Part shown: positions 50,701 to 59,637 of the stretch, one piece after another
Layout of the letters: the number at the start of each line of letters is the position of its first letter
Numbering within the stretch: position 1 is the stretch's first letter
Assembly: GCA_947307255.1 (NCBI GenBank)
Contig: CAMZIO010000002.1
Span: 1-64,000 of the forward strand
DNA: 64,000 bases
Reading direction: 5' to 3'
Source: an uncultured Clostridia bacterium
GTDB taxonomy: Bacteria; Bacillota; Clostridia; Oscillospirales; Oscillospiraceae
Position numbers and translations under genes: made by a program
Notes under the pieces: model-generated
The model's input: the letters and a program-made list of their open reading frames with translations, nothing else
Database searches by the model: none
What the model was told of the DNA's origin: nothing

Positions 50701-53700
50701 TGCGCCTCGCTGACCTCGTTGCCCTGTTCGATCTTTCTGGAAAGGTTCATCTTCCGCACGCGGTCGCGCATCTCGTTGAGCCAGCGCGTCTTGTTCGCCT
50801 CGGCCTTATGTACCGGCTCGATGTACGCCTCGGTGATCCGCTTTGCTCCGGCCTTGTCCCGGAACACGTCCTCGATGTTGCGCTCCATCGTTTCGCGGGA
50901 CAGAAGCAGCCCTGCGATCTTGTCCTTCGTATGCCCTGCCTCTCGCAGCATGGCGTCGGCGCTCTCCCGCCGCGCGGCGCGGATCGAGCGCTTGAACTCG
51001 CGCAGCTGCTCAGCGTATTGCTCATACTCCCTCTTCGCCTCATAGACCTCGCGGATCCCCTTCGCGTTGCTGTCTCCCGGCAGGGACTCCGGTGTGATCT
51101 CGCCGCGCAGCAGCCTGCCGACCAGCAGCTCGTCGCTCTCCGTCAGCAGGTTGCGGCTCACCGCGCGGTCCACACCGCGCCGCAGCTGCTTCACCTGCTT
51201 CCAGGTCTCTTTCGCCTCGGCCACAGTCAGGATCTTCTTTTGCGGCTTCTCCGCTTTCTTATCCGCGTCATAGCGGCGCACCGTGCGCAGCTCCGTCAGC
51301 GTCTGGTTCACCGCCTCGGCAAAGTCGTTCTTTGCCCACGCCTTGAAGTCCTTGCCGTTCTGCTCGTCCAGCGTCTTCTCCACGCGGTCTGTGCTCTGCG
51401 ATACCTCCAGCATTCGCCGCAGCTGATCCGCCGGGCGCGTGATATCCGCCGGGAACATATCCGGCGCCATGTCCTGCAGCTGCTCATAGGCCACGTCCAC
51501 CGGAAGCCCGCCCGAATTGACGATCTTCAGCCTCCCCGTTGCACTCCTGCGCCAGTCTCCCCAATCCGTGAAGTCGGCCTTGTCCGTCTCGCTGATCGTT
51601 ACCGCCGTCGTGCGCATCCGGTTCCGGACCTCTTTGTACGTGTCATACATCTCGCTGTCCACGATCCGCCCCTGCTCCCAGGCTGTCTCAAACAGCCGGT
51701 CCACGGTCTCCTGCGAAACGCTGCCGCTTTGCAGGTACTCGTCGCTCATTTCCCGCACCATGCCCTGCAAATAATCCCGCCGCGCCCAGCTTTGCACGTC
51801 CAGCGCACCGCTGATGCGCCGCAGCATGGCATTCTCCGTGCGCTTGAGATAGTCCCTCGCCTTTTGCGGCAGCGTGTCGCGCACATTCTCCGCGGTCTCC
51901 TGCGCGCTGTCCTCGATGCTGAACGCCTTCTTCCCGCCGTCCTCCATGCCCAGCTGCCGCGCAATCTCGCGCTGGAACGGCGTGCGGGTATCCGTTTTCT
52001 CCAGTGTCGGCAAACTCAGCCCTCTTACATTTTTCTGTTTAATTTCCTTGACATCTTGCCCGCTGTCTGGTACAGTATCGCCAGAGACCAGCGGCTCTGG
52101 ACGGCTTTTCTTGGCTTCGGCCAAATCAGTCACGCGACGCTGGTCTTGTTCTGTGTAAATGCGATGTACCCAAAACAAATTGCGTTGCGGGCTTTGCCGA
52201 ATGTCAATATAGACCGGATAGGTTTCTCCTCCAATCTGCACGTCAGCCTTGATATAGCTGTACGTCAGATTGGAGTTTTGATTATGTTCATTAGCCTGAT
52301 CCAGCGCTACAATTTTGCCGTTTTCAATAATCTCCGGCAGCATCCTTGCCGCAGCCAACTTCAGCTCTTTGATTTTCCTCGGAAGCGTTTCGTACCTGTT
52401 TCCTCTTCCGAACGTCTCAAAGATGCCTCGCTTGCTGATTTCAACGTTTCTGCCGGTCGCGTTGTTGGTGACTATCCTGCGCCCATCCGGTCCCAAGATA
52501 CCTTCGTTTTTCAGCGTGTCAAAAACCTGGTTCTGAACGTGAACGTAATCGTTCACCTTTTCGATCCCGAAGCCCTGCAGCAACTGTTGCGCTTCCTCGT
52601 CGCTGATGCTGTACTCCCTCAGCATAGACACGTCGTTCAGGCTCTCGTCCTCCTCCAGTGCGTCCATGGCTTCGTTGTATTCCTCCTCGGTCAGCTCCCC
52701 GGCCTCCAGACGTGCCGCCAGATCCTCGCGGCCCCGGTTTACCTGCTCGTTCACCCGCCCGGCCTCATAGTTCCCGCGCGTCTCACTGAGCGCACGGCTG
52801 TAAAGCTCCCGCGTCCGCCGCAGGAAGGCGCGCTCCTCCGCGTTCTTGTTGCCCAGCTTGGCCAGCAGTGCGTCGATCACGTTCAATATCCGCTCGCCGA
52901 AGCTCGGCTCATAGGCCACGATCTCCCGGATAGCTGCCTCGTCCGTCAGCAGCCTTTTCTCCACGAACTCGGCCACCAGCTCCCGCTCCGCGCTCTCCCG
53001 GTCCAGCGTAACGCCGTGGCGCGCGTAGCTCTCCTGCTTGCGCGTCAACGCCTGCGCAAGGTCCTCCTGCCCGCCGATGCGGTTGAGAATCATGCTCTTG
53101 ATCCGCGCGTAATCCGCCGCGCCCTCCAGTGTGTGCGTCAGCTCGTGCCCCACGATCTGTGAAACGGCGTTGCCGCTGTTCACGTTCACGTAGATCTTCC
53201 CGCTCTTTCGATCGAAGTAACCGTTCTCTCCGGCGTCGCCCTGATAGAATACGACCTCCCGGCCGATGGCCTCGCTCAGCCGCTGCACGCGCTCCGTGGT
53301 CTCGCGGTCCACGTTCAGCACCCTTGCCGACCATACGAAATCCGTCTCCGGTTCCATGCCCATCTGCCGCGCGACCTCGCGCTGGAAGTCCGTGCGGTTA
53401 TCCTGCCTGTTCTGGGCTTGTGCCGTCTCCCCCTGAAAATATCTCCCAAGGTTTGGAAACTGCTGAGCATCAAAAGGCTTTGCCTGCTGCGCAGTCTCCG
53501 TCTGTGCCGTCTGCGGCTCCTGTGCCGCCGGACGGTTTTTTTCATTTTCTGCAGAAGTCTCCGGCGCTTTATCCGTCTGCTGAATCCTGCGCGCCTCGTC
53601 CGTCGCCTGCCGCAGCAGCACGCCCACCTCGCGGTCGCTCACGCTCTCGCCGCGCGCAATCTTATCCTGGATGATCTGCGCGCTCTTGCTCGTTTCGTCG

Positions 53701-55028
53701 CCCATGCCGAGACCCATCTGCACCAGGTCGTTGAGCATCCCCTGCTGCTTGATCGCCGCGCCGGTCTCCTGGTATGCGCGCTCCAGCTTCGCCTTTTGTG
53801 CCGTGCTGTTCACACCGCTTGCGGCCAGCGCCTGCCCGCCGCCGAGCACGCCGCCGACCACCGCGCCGCCGGCATACTCCTGTGCGGACGTCCGCGGGTT
53901 AAGCACTGCGTTCTCGTCCGTCAGCGAGGCGATCGGATTCTTTTTCCCGTAGGCAAGGTTCTGCAGGCCTCGCTCCACAATGCCCTGCCAGACTTCCTCT
54001 CCGCCCTCCTCGTGCGCCGCTTTCAGCCAACGCTTGAAGGTCATCGGGCCTTCCTTCAGCTCGCCCGGCAGCGTCTCAAGACCGCCGCCTACTTCGATTG
54101 CTGCGTTGCCCAAACCGTTTGTGAGCGCGTAGAGCGACGCCTGCATCTCGCTTGCACCGTCCTCCTTTGCCTGTGCATAGCTGTTTCCCGCCGTCTGCAG
54201 GAAGCTCGTCCAGTACTGTGGATTCTTCGCGTAACTCATGGCAATCTGCCGCACGCTGTTGAGGATCGTTGGGCTCGCCTGCGCCGCCGTCGACAGAGCC
54301 TCCAGCCCTTGTCCGCCCAGGCTCATGCCGCCGCTCATGAACGCGCTGACCGCCTGCGGGATCGCCGCCACCGTTGCCGCGCCGTATCGGTCGAGGAGTT
54401 CTGCCGCCTTACCGCCTTTTTCGATGTTTTCCGCGTACTTTTTTTCTGCCGCCTGCTGCTCGCGTTTGATTCCCTCGTTCCACTTGTAAAAAACGCCGTG
54501 CTGCTCCTGCAGATCGTCAAGACCGGTCAGCGCCTCCGGAACGGCAAAGAGCGCCTTTTCCAGCCACGACAGCGTTTCGGACATACCGCGCGCTGCACTT
54601 GTCGTGCCCTTCTCCGCCATTCCTGCGAGGAGCTTCCCTGCAGAAAAGCCCGTCCCGCTTTTCTGCTGCAGCGCACCGCGGCGCGGGTCAATTCGCCGCG
54701 CACGTTCCCGCGCCGTTTCTTCTTCGCCCCCGCCGACCGTCTCCGTCTCTGCCGTTGGCTCAATCACACGCTCCCGCGCATAGGATTCCTGTTTCTTGCG
54801 CTGTTCTATCTCCGCCGCCCGCGCGCGCAGGCGGTCTCTCGCACTCGTTTCCTGCTGCCCCTGCATCCGCTCTACCGTGCGCGCCGCGTCCAGCAGATCA
54901 AGCATCTGGTTTCGCTGCTGCCTCTCTATCTCCGGCTGTGCTTTAATCTCCGGAAGGGCAGCGGCGCGCCGGCGCAGACGATCTCTCGCTGTGCCGGCGC
55001 CGTTATTGTTGAAATATCCCAGTGGCAT
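47700..55028 (-). CDS. Giant phage polyvalent protein (2442 residues) with zincin motif and nuclease-like domain
   Basis: A multidomain phage protein, probably packaged and injected. In order: coiled-coil N-terminus (1-~120); helical and glycine-rich hydrophobic region (~130-420); linker; zincin-type peptidase around residue 625 (QIVGHELTHTLEG); helices; a segment near 810-965 (ISDEEAQQLLQGFG ... YPVYIDIRQSPQRN) that resembles the phage barnase/EndoU/RelE-like nuclease domains; long helical regions with a LPD-like part near 1500-1800; repeats around MDAGLDPSQAMRLRADGMD; and an EF-hand-like loop YDANQNGSYSQDE near 2360. GLSLPTL-type motifs occur near 1005, 2380 and the very end. Domain names are inferred from pattern. 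A 1771-residue antisense ORF is only a shadow. Confidence 0.85.
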   Translation of the reverse strand: MPLGYFNNNGAGTARDRLRRRAAALPEIKAQPEIERQQRNQMLDLLDAARTVERMQGQQETSARDRLRARAAEIEQRKKQESYARERVIEPTAETETVGGGEEETARERARRIDPRRGALQQKSGTGFSAGKLLAGMAEKGTTSAARGMSETLSWLEKALFAVPEALTGLDDLQEQHGVFYKWNEGIKREQQAAEKKYAENIEKGGKAAELLDRYGAATVAAIPQAVSAFMSGGMSLGGQGLEALSTAAQASPTILNSVRQIAMSYAKNPQYWTSFLQTAGNSYAQAKEDGASEMQASLYALTNGLGNAAIEVGGGLETLPGELKEGPMTFKRWLKAAHEEGGEEVWQGIVERGLQNLAYGKKNPIASLTDENAVLNPRTSAQEYAGGAVVGGVLGGGQALAASGVNSTAQKAKLERAYQETGAAIKQQGMLNDLVQMGLGMGDETSKSAQIIQDKIARGESVSDREVGVLLRQATDEARRIQQTDKAPETSAENEKNRPAAQEPQTAQTETAQQAKPFDAQQFPNLGRYFQGETAQAQNRQDNRTDFQREVARQMGMEPETDFVWSARVLNVDRETTERVQRLSEAIGREVVFYQGDAGENGYFDRKSGKIYVNVNSGNAVSQIVGHELTHTLEGAADYARIKSMILNRIGGQEDLAQALTRKQESYARHGVTLDRESAERELVAEFVEKRLLTDEAAIREIVAYEPSFGERILNVIDALLAKLGNKNAEERAFLRRTRELYSRALSETRGNYEAGRVNEQVNRGREDLAARLEAGELTEEEYNEAMDALEEDESLNDVSMLREYSISDEEAQQLLQGFGIEKVNDYVHVQNQVFDTLKNEGILGPDGRRIVTNNATGRNVEISKRGIFETFGRGNRYETLPRKIKELKLAAARMLPEIIENGKIVALDQANEHNQNSNLTYSYIKADVQIGGETYPVYIDIRQSPQRNLFWVHRIYTEQDQRRVTDLAEAKKSRPEPLVSGDTVPDSGQDVKEIKQKNVRGLSLPTLEKTDTRTPFQREIARQLGMEDGGKKAFSIEDSAQETAENVRDTLPQKARDYLKRTENAMLRRISGALDVQSWARRDYLQGMVREMSDEYLQSGSVSQETVDRLFETAWEQGRIVDSEMYDTYKEVRNRMRTTAVTISETDKADFTDWGDWRRSATGRLKIVNSGGLPVDVAYEQLQDMAPDMFPADITRPADQLRRMLEVSQSTDRVEKTLDEQNGKDFKAWAKNDFAEAVNQTLTELRTVRRYDADKKAEKPQKKILTVAEAKETWKQVKQLRRGVDRAVSRNLLTESDELLVGRLLRGEITPESLPGDSNAKGIREVYEAKREYEQYAEQLREFKRSIRAARRESADAMLREAGHTKDKIAGLLLSRETMERNIEDVFRDKAGAKRITEAYIEPVHKAEANKTRWLNEMRDRVRKMNLSRKIEQGNEVSEAHAVQLLGEATDNIEMLQKSRGRLRERDGKTLSDWQGIVENLKEQNPNLDFAKIEQAVQNFRDIYDELFERMNEVRVRNGYEPINYRHGYFPHFQPGSSDGILTQFGKAMGITTEITALPTTINGLTHTFKPGIAWFGNAQERLGFNTAYDAVEGFDKYVQGAGDVIFHTDNIQNLRALSQQIRYRTSDEGIRKQVDEVLQDKRLTEDEKQTKIDAIYEHGKFELGNFVNELEEYTNLLANKKSKYDRNMEAMIGRRAYTIMKNWESRVGANMIAGNIGSALTNFIPLTQANAQLESGQILKGMWQTLQAYKNKDGFAERSAFLTSRRGTDPLVKNWQQKASGVLGTPMELIDRFASDSIVRARYNQNLRHNMSEQAAMDDADAFARRVMADRSKGSMPTLFQSSNPIVKLFTQFQLEVNNQFSEVFKDLPKVARERGMAVLVGTLLKYFLGAYLFNDVYEYFVGRRCALDPIGILNETAGDLTGYELPNMIEAITGEDRSLKTEKTGTYEALGNLAKNAVDELPMVGGILGGGRIPISSSLPDVENLAKAAVNDKWSGKKRLSTAGKELSKPLIYAALPFGGNQLQKAWKGTKAIIEGGSYSMDSNGDKVLQYPVFNNSKAETAGNIARALFFGKSSLKPAREWVNNGFNSLSAKQTAIYEDLTAAGVKSREAYGLIDELRSAKAGDEQSKAERQREILQSSNINDKGKAIVFYGLLASDKEREGMDAMTDAGMDSGRAGEVVMTLKDAGGTADKLSTLAGMKLNKEQTKVAAGYVMGTDLETDGGNPTQYAKLLRAMDAGLDPSQAMRLRADGMDLGKVLEYKDAGLDIKTAVSVAEGIGGLKPQEGKKEVSDVQKWRAALDAVSGAEKQMQALSVVMPEDQYKKIEIAHRFGVQPESYVKLKEIMPEYDANQNGSYSQDEVKAAIDAMGGAVRGLSLPTLGGNAGLPSNHSAVLWQLMTTSKSAKNNPYSRSIGQQVLDAKELGNARGGGLSLPSLGG

Positions 55029-55038
55029 ACGCTCCTCC

Positions 55039-56424
55039 TTACTTAAGCAGGTTCAGGTTCATCCCATTCTTCTGTTGATTCGCTCCGCGCACTGTGCGCC
55101 GATAGATCGGATCGCCCTTGCTGTCCGTCCCTACCATCTCGATCATACCGAGCGCCTCCAGCTTCTCCGCGTCGTCCCAGCTCACCGTACCGTATCCCGG
55201 CACGCCAACCTCATTGCGGCTTCCGCCGGTCGTGTTCCCCGCATATCCCGCCGCACGCAGATCCGCTTCCGTGTAACCCATCGCCAGCAGTTGGGAGATC
55301 ACTTCACTGCTGTAATCTCCGGCCTGAAACCGTGCCACCGGGTCGTCTGCGGTTGCTCCTCCGCTGTTCGCTGCGTTCCCGGAGGATCTTCTGCCGCTCC
55401 CGCCGCTGCCTCCGGACAGCTTGGCCGCCGCCTGCTGCATCTGGAATTCCCGGTATGCCTGATCCGCCGTCGGCGTCCCCGCCGCGAGGCCCAGCGCGTT
55501 TGCGCCGCTATCCGGCACGTAGCCGGAAAGCTGGTAGAGGGCCAGCGCGTTGTCAAACGCCTGCTGATCCGCCGCCTGTCTCGCCTGCTGCGCCGCCATA
55601 CCGCGGTTGTAGTCCGTCTCGCTCTGGCCTCTCAGATTGTCCAGGTACGTCTGCATCATGTTGTAATCGTTCAAATACTGATTGTACGCCTGCTGGCGGT
55701 CCGTATTGTACTGGCCAAGCTGATCCAGATACTTCGCATAGTCCATCTGTTCCTGCGTGTTCACGGCGTTCAGGTCGCTGAGCTTCCGGCTGTACTCGTC
55801 GCGGTATCGGTCATACGCCTGCTGATAAAGCTCCGGGATTTTATCGCTCAGCTTCGTCGCGTAGTAGTCTCCGGCCTGCGTCGCCGCATTCACCGCATAG
55901 CTCGACGGTCTCCCGCCGCTGGCTGCGCTTGCCTGGGCAAGCGCGTTTGCTGTGGCCCGCTCGCCCTCGCGCAGATACTGTTTTTTGTAGCTCGCCCAGT
56001 TGGGGTCCTGCTCTTTGCTCCAGCTGAAGTCCGGCCGGTTGAGAATGCTCTCCAACAGCATCTGCTGCTGACTTGCATAGCGATTGTCGTATGTCGGCGC
56101 ATCCGCGTAGGAAAACTGACCGAACGATCCGATTTTCCCCAGCATATCGTCGATCCGGTTTTCGTACAGTCCGGTGGAAATGTACCGGCTTCCGTCGCTG
56201 CCGCCGGTGTAATTTCCGTAGCTCGACCGCAGCCGGTTGGCCGCTTCGTTCGCCAGCAGCCGCTGTTCGTCCGTTTTTGCGTTGTTATAGTCCTGCTTGA
56301 GACTCAGGATACTCATGCCGAATTCCGGGTGCTGCCTGGCAAGATCCAGGTCATAGCTGGAAAAATTCTTCATCAGCCCGGCGCTGTTTGCCGCCCGCTC
56401 AAAGTCTTCGTAACTGTAAGGCAT
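55039..56424 (-). CDS. Phage virion protein, Gln/Ala/Tyr-rich helical
   Basis: A 461-residue protein starting at ATG 56424 after GGGAGG. It is mostly helical and rich in Gln, Ala, Tyr and Asp (DRYRDEYSRKLSDLN, QQAYNQYLNDYNMM, MAAQQARQAADQQAFDNALALYQ). A Gly/Ser linker (LSGGSGGSGRRSSGN) leads to a short C-terminal part where DYSSEVISQLLAMGYTEADL resembles a UBA-like helical motif. It lies 10 bp upstream of the giant gene and may be a partner in the ejected core. No enzymatic motif is seen. Confidence 0.75.
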   Translation of the reverse strand: MPYSYEDFERAANSAGLMKNFSSYDLDLARQHPEFGMSILSLKQDYNNAKTDEQRLLANEAANRLRSSYGNYTGGSDGSRYISTGLYENRIDDMLGKIGSFGQFSYADAPTYDNRYASQQQMLLESILNRPDFSWSKEQDPNWASYKKQYLREGERATANALAQASAASGGRPSSYAVNAATQAGDYYATKLSDKIPELYQQAYDRYRDEYSRKLSDLNAVNTQEQMDYAKYLDQLGQYNTDRQQAYNQYLNDYNMMQTYLDNLRGQSETDYNRGMAAQQARQAADQQAFDNALALYQLSGYVPDSGANALGLAAGTPTADQAYREFQMQQAAAKLSGGSGGSGRRSSGNAANSGGATADDPVARFQAGDYSSEVISQLLAMGYTEADLRAAGYAGNTTGGSRNEVGVPGYGTVSWDDAEKLEALGMIEMVGTDSKGDPIYRRTVRGANQQKNGMNLNLLK

Positions 56425-56426
56425 CT

Positions 56427-58034
56427 TCAATTCCTCCCTGTCCTCGATCTCAATTCGCTGCCGGAATACCGCTCCCGCGTCATGGAATAGACGCGGCAGC
56501 CGCCCGTCCCGCTGAGCTTTACGCGGTAGTGATCCGCTCGCCTCGGTATGATCGGCAGGTAGTAGCTGCGCTTCACATCAGCCTGCAGCGTGCTCACCTT
56601 CTGCCACGTCCCCACGGAGTCGAAACGCATCCACACGTCCACCGTCGCCCCCGTGTCCACCTCAAGGCGGATCTGCAGCTTGCTCAGCCCCTTCTTGTTG
56701 GGATCGCCCTCGGTAAAGTCCGCGAATTCTGCAAACCACGCAAAGTCCGCCTCCTCTGTCGCCCCGTCGGCCGCCTCCGTGGCAAACAGTTTTCCGTCCG
56801 TCCCCAGGCAATAGGTGTTCGCGCCGTACCTTGCCCAGCCCACGGCGCGCGTCGCGTCCTCACGGTGCCACAGGCCGCGCTGCGCGTCGTAAACGAACAG
56901 GCTCCATCCGCCGCCAACCTTCTTCGTGCTCGCGTAGTATTTCAGTCCGTCGCTTCCGGCCACGGCATTTTCGTACCGGTCCAGGCCGAAGGCGTCTCCG
57001 ATCGGCTGCGGGATCCCGCCGCTATACGCCACGAATCCCGCCGTACTCTGGTAGAACAGTATTTCCCCGGCCACCGCCAGGCTCATCGCGCTTCCCTCGG
57101 CCACGCCCAGCGTCGCACTGCCCATCATCTCAAAATTGCTCGGCATCGAGCCGTACACCTTGTAGATGTGATCTTCCTTGAAAAAAATCGGATATCCGAG
57201 ATACGATACGCAGGCCGTAAACCTTCCCGCCGATCCGGTATCCACGGCGTAGCTGTCAGTGTCCAGGCCGTCGTACACGTTCCAGTTGAATATATCGCCC
57301 AGCTTGCTCGCGTAGATCGTTCGCTCGTCGCAGCCCCACAGCCGATTTTCATTTTCACAGCAATACAGAAGATCCGGCATCTTCCGCGCGATCGTTACGC
57401 CGGACTCTGAATAGGCCGTCGTCCCCTCGCTCCCGCTCAGCTTGAACACGTTTTCATAGAAGCGTAGCTTGTTCCCGTCGATCTCGCGTATCACCGGCGT
57501 CTTGTTGTTCTCCGGGTGCACCGTGCAGCCGGAGATCGTTACCGCGTCGCCCACCCGGAAGTAGCTTGCCCAGTTCACGCCGTTCGCCCGGATCGTGTTG
57601 GCCTCGGCCTCTTCTTCAAAAAGCGTCCCGTTGTCAAACGTTACGCTCCCGCTCCACGAGCTCTCCAGGCTGCCGAATTCGTCCGTCTCCACGTTGTAGA
57701 ATTTCTTGTCCGGCAGGATCACGACGTACGCGCCCAGCGCCGCAAACGTTTTCGCGCCGTCGCTCACGCTGCCCTTGGCCGTCCCGTCGTAGTAGAAGGT
57801 CGTCCCGTCCACCCAGCACAGCTTGTCCCATGAAAACAGGCCGTTCGGCTTCGTCAGCGTGCGCAGCGTCCACCGCTTTCGCCGCGTGGACAGCACCGGA
57901 TAGTGATCCGAGCACAGATTCTCCATGTCGTAGATTTCTCCATCACCGGCGCCGAGCGTGTGGCAATATCCGCGCCACTGCGTTTGCGTCGCCTTCTGGA
58001 TTCTGTCCGCAACGCGCATCGTCGGCAGTTTCAT
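56427..58034 (-). CDS. Phage tail protein, beta-propeller-like
   Basis: A 535-residue protein rich in beta strands, with repeated aromatic/glycine blades (GLFSWDKLCWVDGTTFYYDG, NRLWGCDERTIYASKLGDIFNW, GYPIFFKEDHIYKVYG, EILFYQSTAGFVAYSGGIP). The pattern is that of propeller-like tail-hub or DNA-stabilisation proteins of short-tailed phages (P22 gp10 or T7 gp12 type), which is an inference. ATG 58034 after GGGAGGCAGAGG is chosen over the longer track start. It overlaps the next gene upstream by 4 bp. Confidence 0.7.
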   Translation of the reverse strand: MKLPTMRVADRIQKATQTQWRGYCHTLGAGDGEIYDMENLCSDHYPVLSTRRKRWTLRTLTKPNGLFSWDKLCWVDGTTFYYDGTAKGSVSDGAKTFAALGAYVVILPDKKFYNVETDEFGSLESSWSGSVTFDNGTLFEEEAEANTIRANGVNWASYFRVGDAVTISGCTVHPENNKTPVIREIDGNKLRFYENVFKLSGSEGTTAYSESGVTIARKMPDLLYCCENENRLWGCDERTIYASKLGDIFNWNVYDGLDTDSYAVDTGSAGRFTACVSYLGYPIFFKEDHIYKVYGSMPSNFEMMGSATLGVAEGSAMSLAVAGEILFYQSTAGFVAYSGGIPQPIGDAFGLDRYENAVAGSDGLKYYASTKKVGGGWSLFVYDAQRGLWHREDATRAVGWARYGANTYCLGTDGKLFATEAADGATEEADFAWFAEFADFTEGDPNKKGLSKLQIRLEVDTGATVDVWMRFDSVGTWQKVSTLQADVKRSYYLPIIPRRADHYRVKLSGTGGCRVYSMTRERYSGSELRSRTGRN

Positions 58035-58414
58035 TCCTCTGCCTCCCACTCGATCCACGGCGCGAGCGCTTCAAGCTGCTCCGGCGTGATCGTCTCCGGC
58101 GCTCTCACGCGCATTTTTTCGCCCTCTGCTCCGGTTTCCGTTTCGGCCAGCTCTTTCCTTGCCTTCTCGTAATCTGCCGCGCACGCGCCGGCACGCAGCG
58201 CGAATCGCCCGTTTTCATTCACTCGGATCCTTCCGTCTTCGTCCCTGGCCGCATATTCCTCTACCAGCTTGCGCTCTTCCTCCACGAAAAAGTCTTTCAG
58301 ATCGCTCGTCGCGCGCTTCACCTTCACCACGGCCAACGCCGTGGCGTACGGCATTTTTTCGCGCGAGAGTGCCTGCGCCGCCATATAGGCGTTCACCGCT
58401 TCGATCAGCTTCAT
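58031..58414 (-). CDS. Small phage protein (DUF1617-like)
   Basis: A 127-residue protein starting MKLIEAVNAYMAAQALSREKMPYATALAVVKV at ATG 58414 after GAGGGGAG. The N-terminal pattern resembles short phage proteins of the DUF1617 type found near tail genes; the rest is charged and helical and ends with TITPEQLEALAPWIEWEAEE. Its role is unknown; it may be a tail assembly factor. Confidence 0.65.
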   Translation of the reverse strand: MKLIEAVNAYMAAQALSREKMPYATALAVVKVKRATSDLKDFFVEEERKLVEEYAARDEDGRIRVNENGRFALRAGACAADYEKARKELAETETGAEGEKMRVRAPETITPEQLEALAPWIEWEAEE

Positions 58415-59577
58415 GTTGTCTCCCCTCTCAGTTGTCTCTTGATCCGCTGTATCTCGTTGATACACAGCACCACCAGCTCTCCGTATGCGATGGAGTACAC
58501 CTTATCTCCATCCTCCACGCGCCAGCCGAGCGCGCCGAAATCGTGCACGCGGGTCTGCGTCTCCTTCAGCGCGTCGAGCACCTCCTGCGCAATCAGCCCG
58601 GTGCAGCGCCGGCTTCGGTCGCCCTTGCGGTAATACGTGCACGGCCGCAGCCTGTCAAAGATCCGCTCGAAGGCGTCCACGTCATAGCGGATATCCTCCT
58701 TCACGCGCCGATCGGAGGACACCTGCATCTGGCTGGTGGCGTAGCATCCGCCGTTTGCGACGAATATACTGTGCGGGCCCGCGCCGTAGGTCATGCGCAC
58801 GCCGCCCGAAGTTACGACGACGTAGTTGCTCAGGCTTATGTCTGAGATGGCGACGCCAGCAAACTGCGCCGCATTGGTGGCGCCCATATAGCCGTATACG
58901 GTGCTTCCGTATTTTGCGGCCAAAAATCCGTCCATCGCCAAATTCGCCGCACTCAGCGTCCCTGTGGTGATGTTCCCTGCGTTGATGACGGTCTCTCCTC
59001 CCGTCTGGCTCAGGTTCGTGAAGGTAACGTAGCCGTCCAGTTGGATATTCTGCGCCACGAGCTGGATCGCCCGGTCGCTGAGTGTGAAGTTGCTTGCGCT
59101 CGTCCCGCTCGCCACGATCCAGTTGATCTTCTGCGCCGTCTGCGTAACGCTTGAGATATCCCCCTCCGCGCTCTGCACACGGGCAGTCAGACCCGCCGCC
59201 GTCTGCTGCAGCACGGACACGTTCCCCTCCGCGCTTTGTATCCGCGCCGTCAACGCTGCCTCGGATAGCTGCAATGCAGAGATATTTCCCTCGGCGTCGC
59301 TCACCTGCGCGGCAAGTCCCTCCGCCGTCGCCGCCAGCATCGTCAACTTTCCTTCCTCGTCTTCCAGGCGCGCGTACACGGGCTCCGTGATCACCTGCTG
59401 CAGCTTATCCAGTGCCGCGGCGTTAAAATTCCGTAAATCCAGGTTGTTCAGCGTATAGCGCATCTGCTCCACCAGCATGAACACGTAATTCTGAATCGTC
59501 GTAACCTTCTCGTCCGTGCTTTCGCCCTGTGTAAAGGTCGGGAAATTCGTGTCAATATATAGCCAGTTCGAGGGCAA
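58411..59577 (-). CDS. Tail fibre/spike with S74 self-cleaving chaperone domain
   Basis: A 388-residue fibre protein. Residues ~75-150 hold a trimeric coiled coil with repeats (AEGNISALQ, AEGNVSVLQ, AEGDISSVT). A beta-rich shaft follows (~160-290). From residue ~293 the S74 intramolecular chaperone begins at SSDRRVKEDIRYD, whose Ser-Asp pair is the self-cleavage site after folding. The end IAYGELVVLCINEIQRIKRQL is the typical helical tail. Start TTG after AGGAGG. It probably binds the host surface. Confidence 0.88.
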   Translation of the reverse strand: MPSNWLYIDTNFPTFTQGESTDEKVTTIQNYVFMLVEQMRYTLNNLDLRNFNAAALDKLQQVITEPVYARLEDEEGKLTMLAATAEGLAAQVSDAEGNISALQLSEAALTARIQSAEGNVSVLQQTAAGLTARVQSAEGDISSVTQTAQKINWIVASGTSASNFTLSDRAIQLVAQNIQLDGYVTFTNLSQTGGETVINAGNITTGTLSAANLAMDGFLAAKYGSTVYGYMGATNAAQFAGVAISDISLSNYVVVTSGGVRMTYGAGPHSIFVANGGCYATSQMQVSSDRRVKEDIRYDVDAFERIFDRLRPCTYYRKGDRSRRCTGLIAQEVLDALKETQTRVHDFGALGWRVEDGDKVYSIAYGELVVLCINEIQRIKRQLRGETT

Positions 59578-59599
59578 TTCTCTTCCTCCTTTCCGGAAA

Positions 59600-59626
59600 G
59601 CGGGCCGGCCGTTCCGGCCGGCCCGC
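59600..59626 (-). promoter_or_regulatory. GC-only hairpin between endolysin and fibre genes
   Basis: GCGGGCCGGCCG and CGGCCGGCCCGC form a perfect 12-bp stem around a TTC loop. No clear T-run. A partial terminator or RNase barrier between lysis and tail fibre genes is likely. Confidence 0.6.
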
Positions 59627-59637
59627 GGCCTCAGCGC

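Noticed and set aside
47847-53162. A 1771-residue plus-strand ORF, and others at 53418-55046 and 54796-56490
   Set aside because: They lie antisense to well-supported phage genes and arise from GC-biased codon use; their residues (Arg, Leu, His rich) show no domains and there are no fitting starts.
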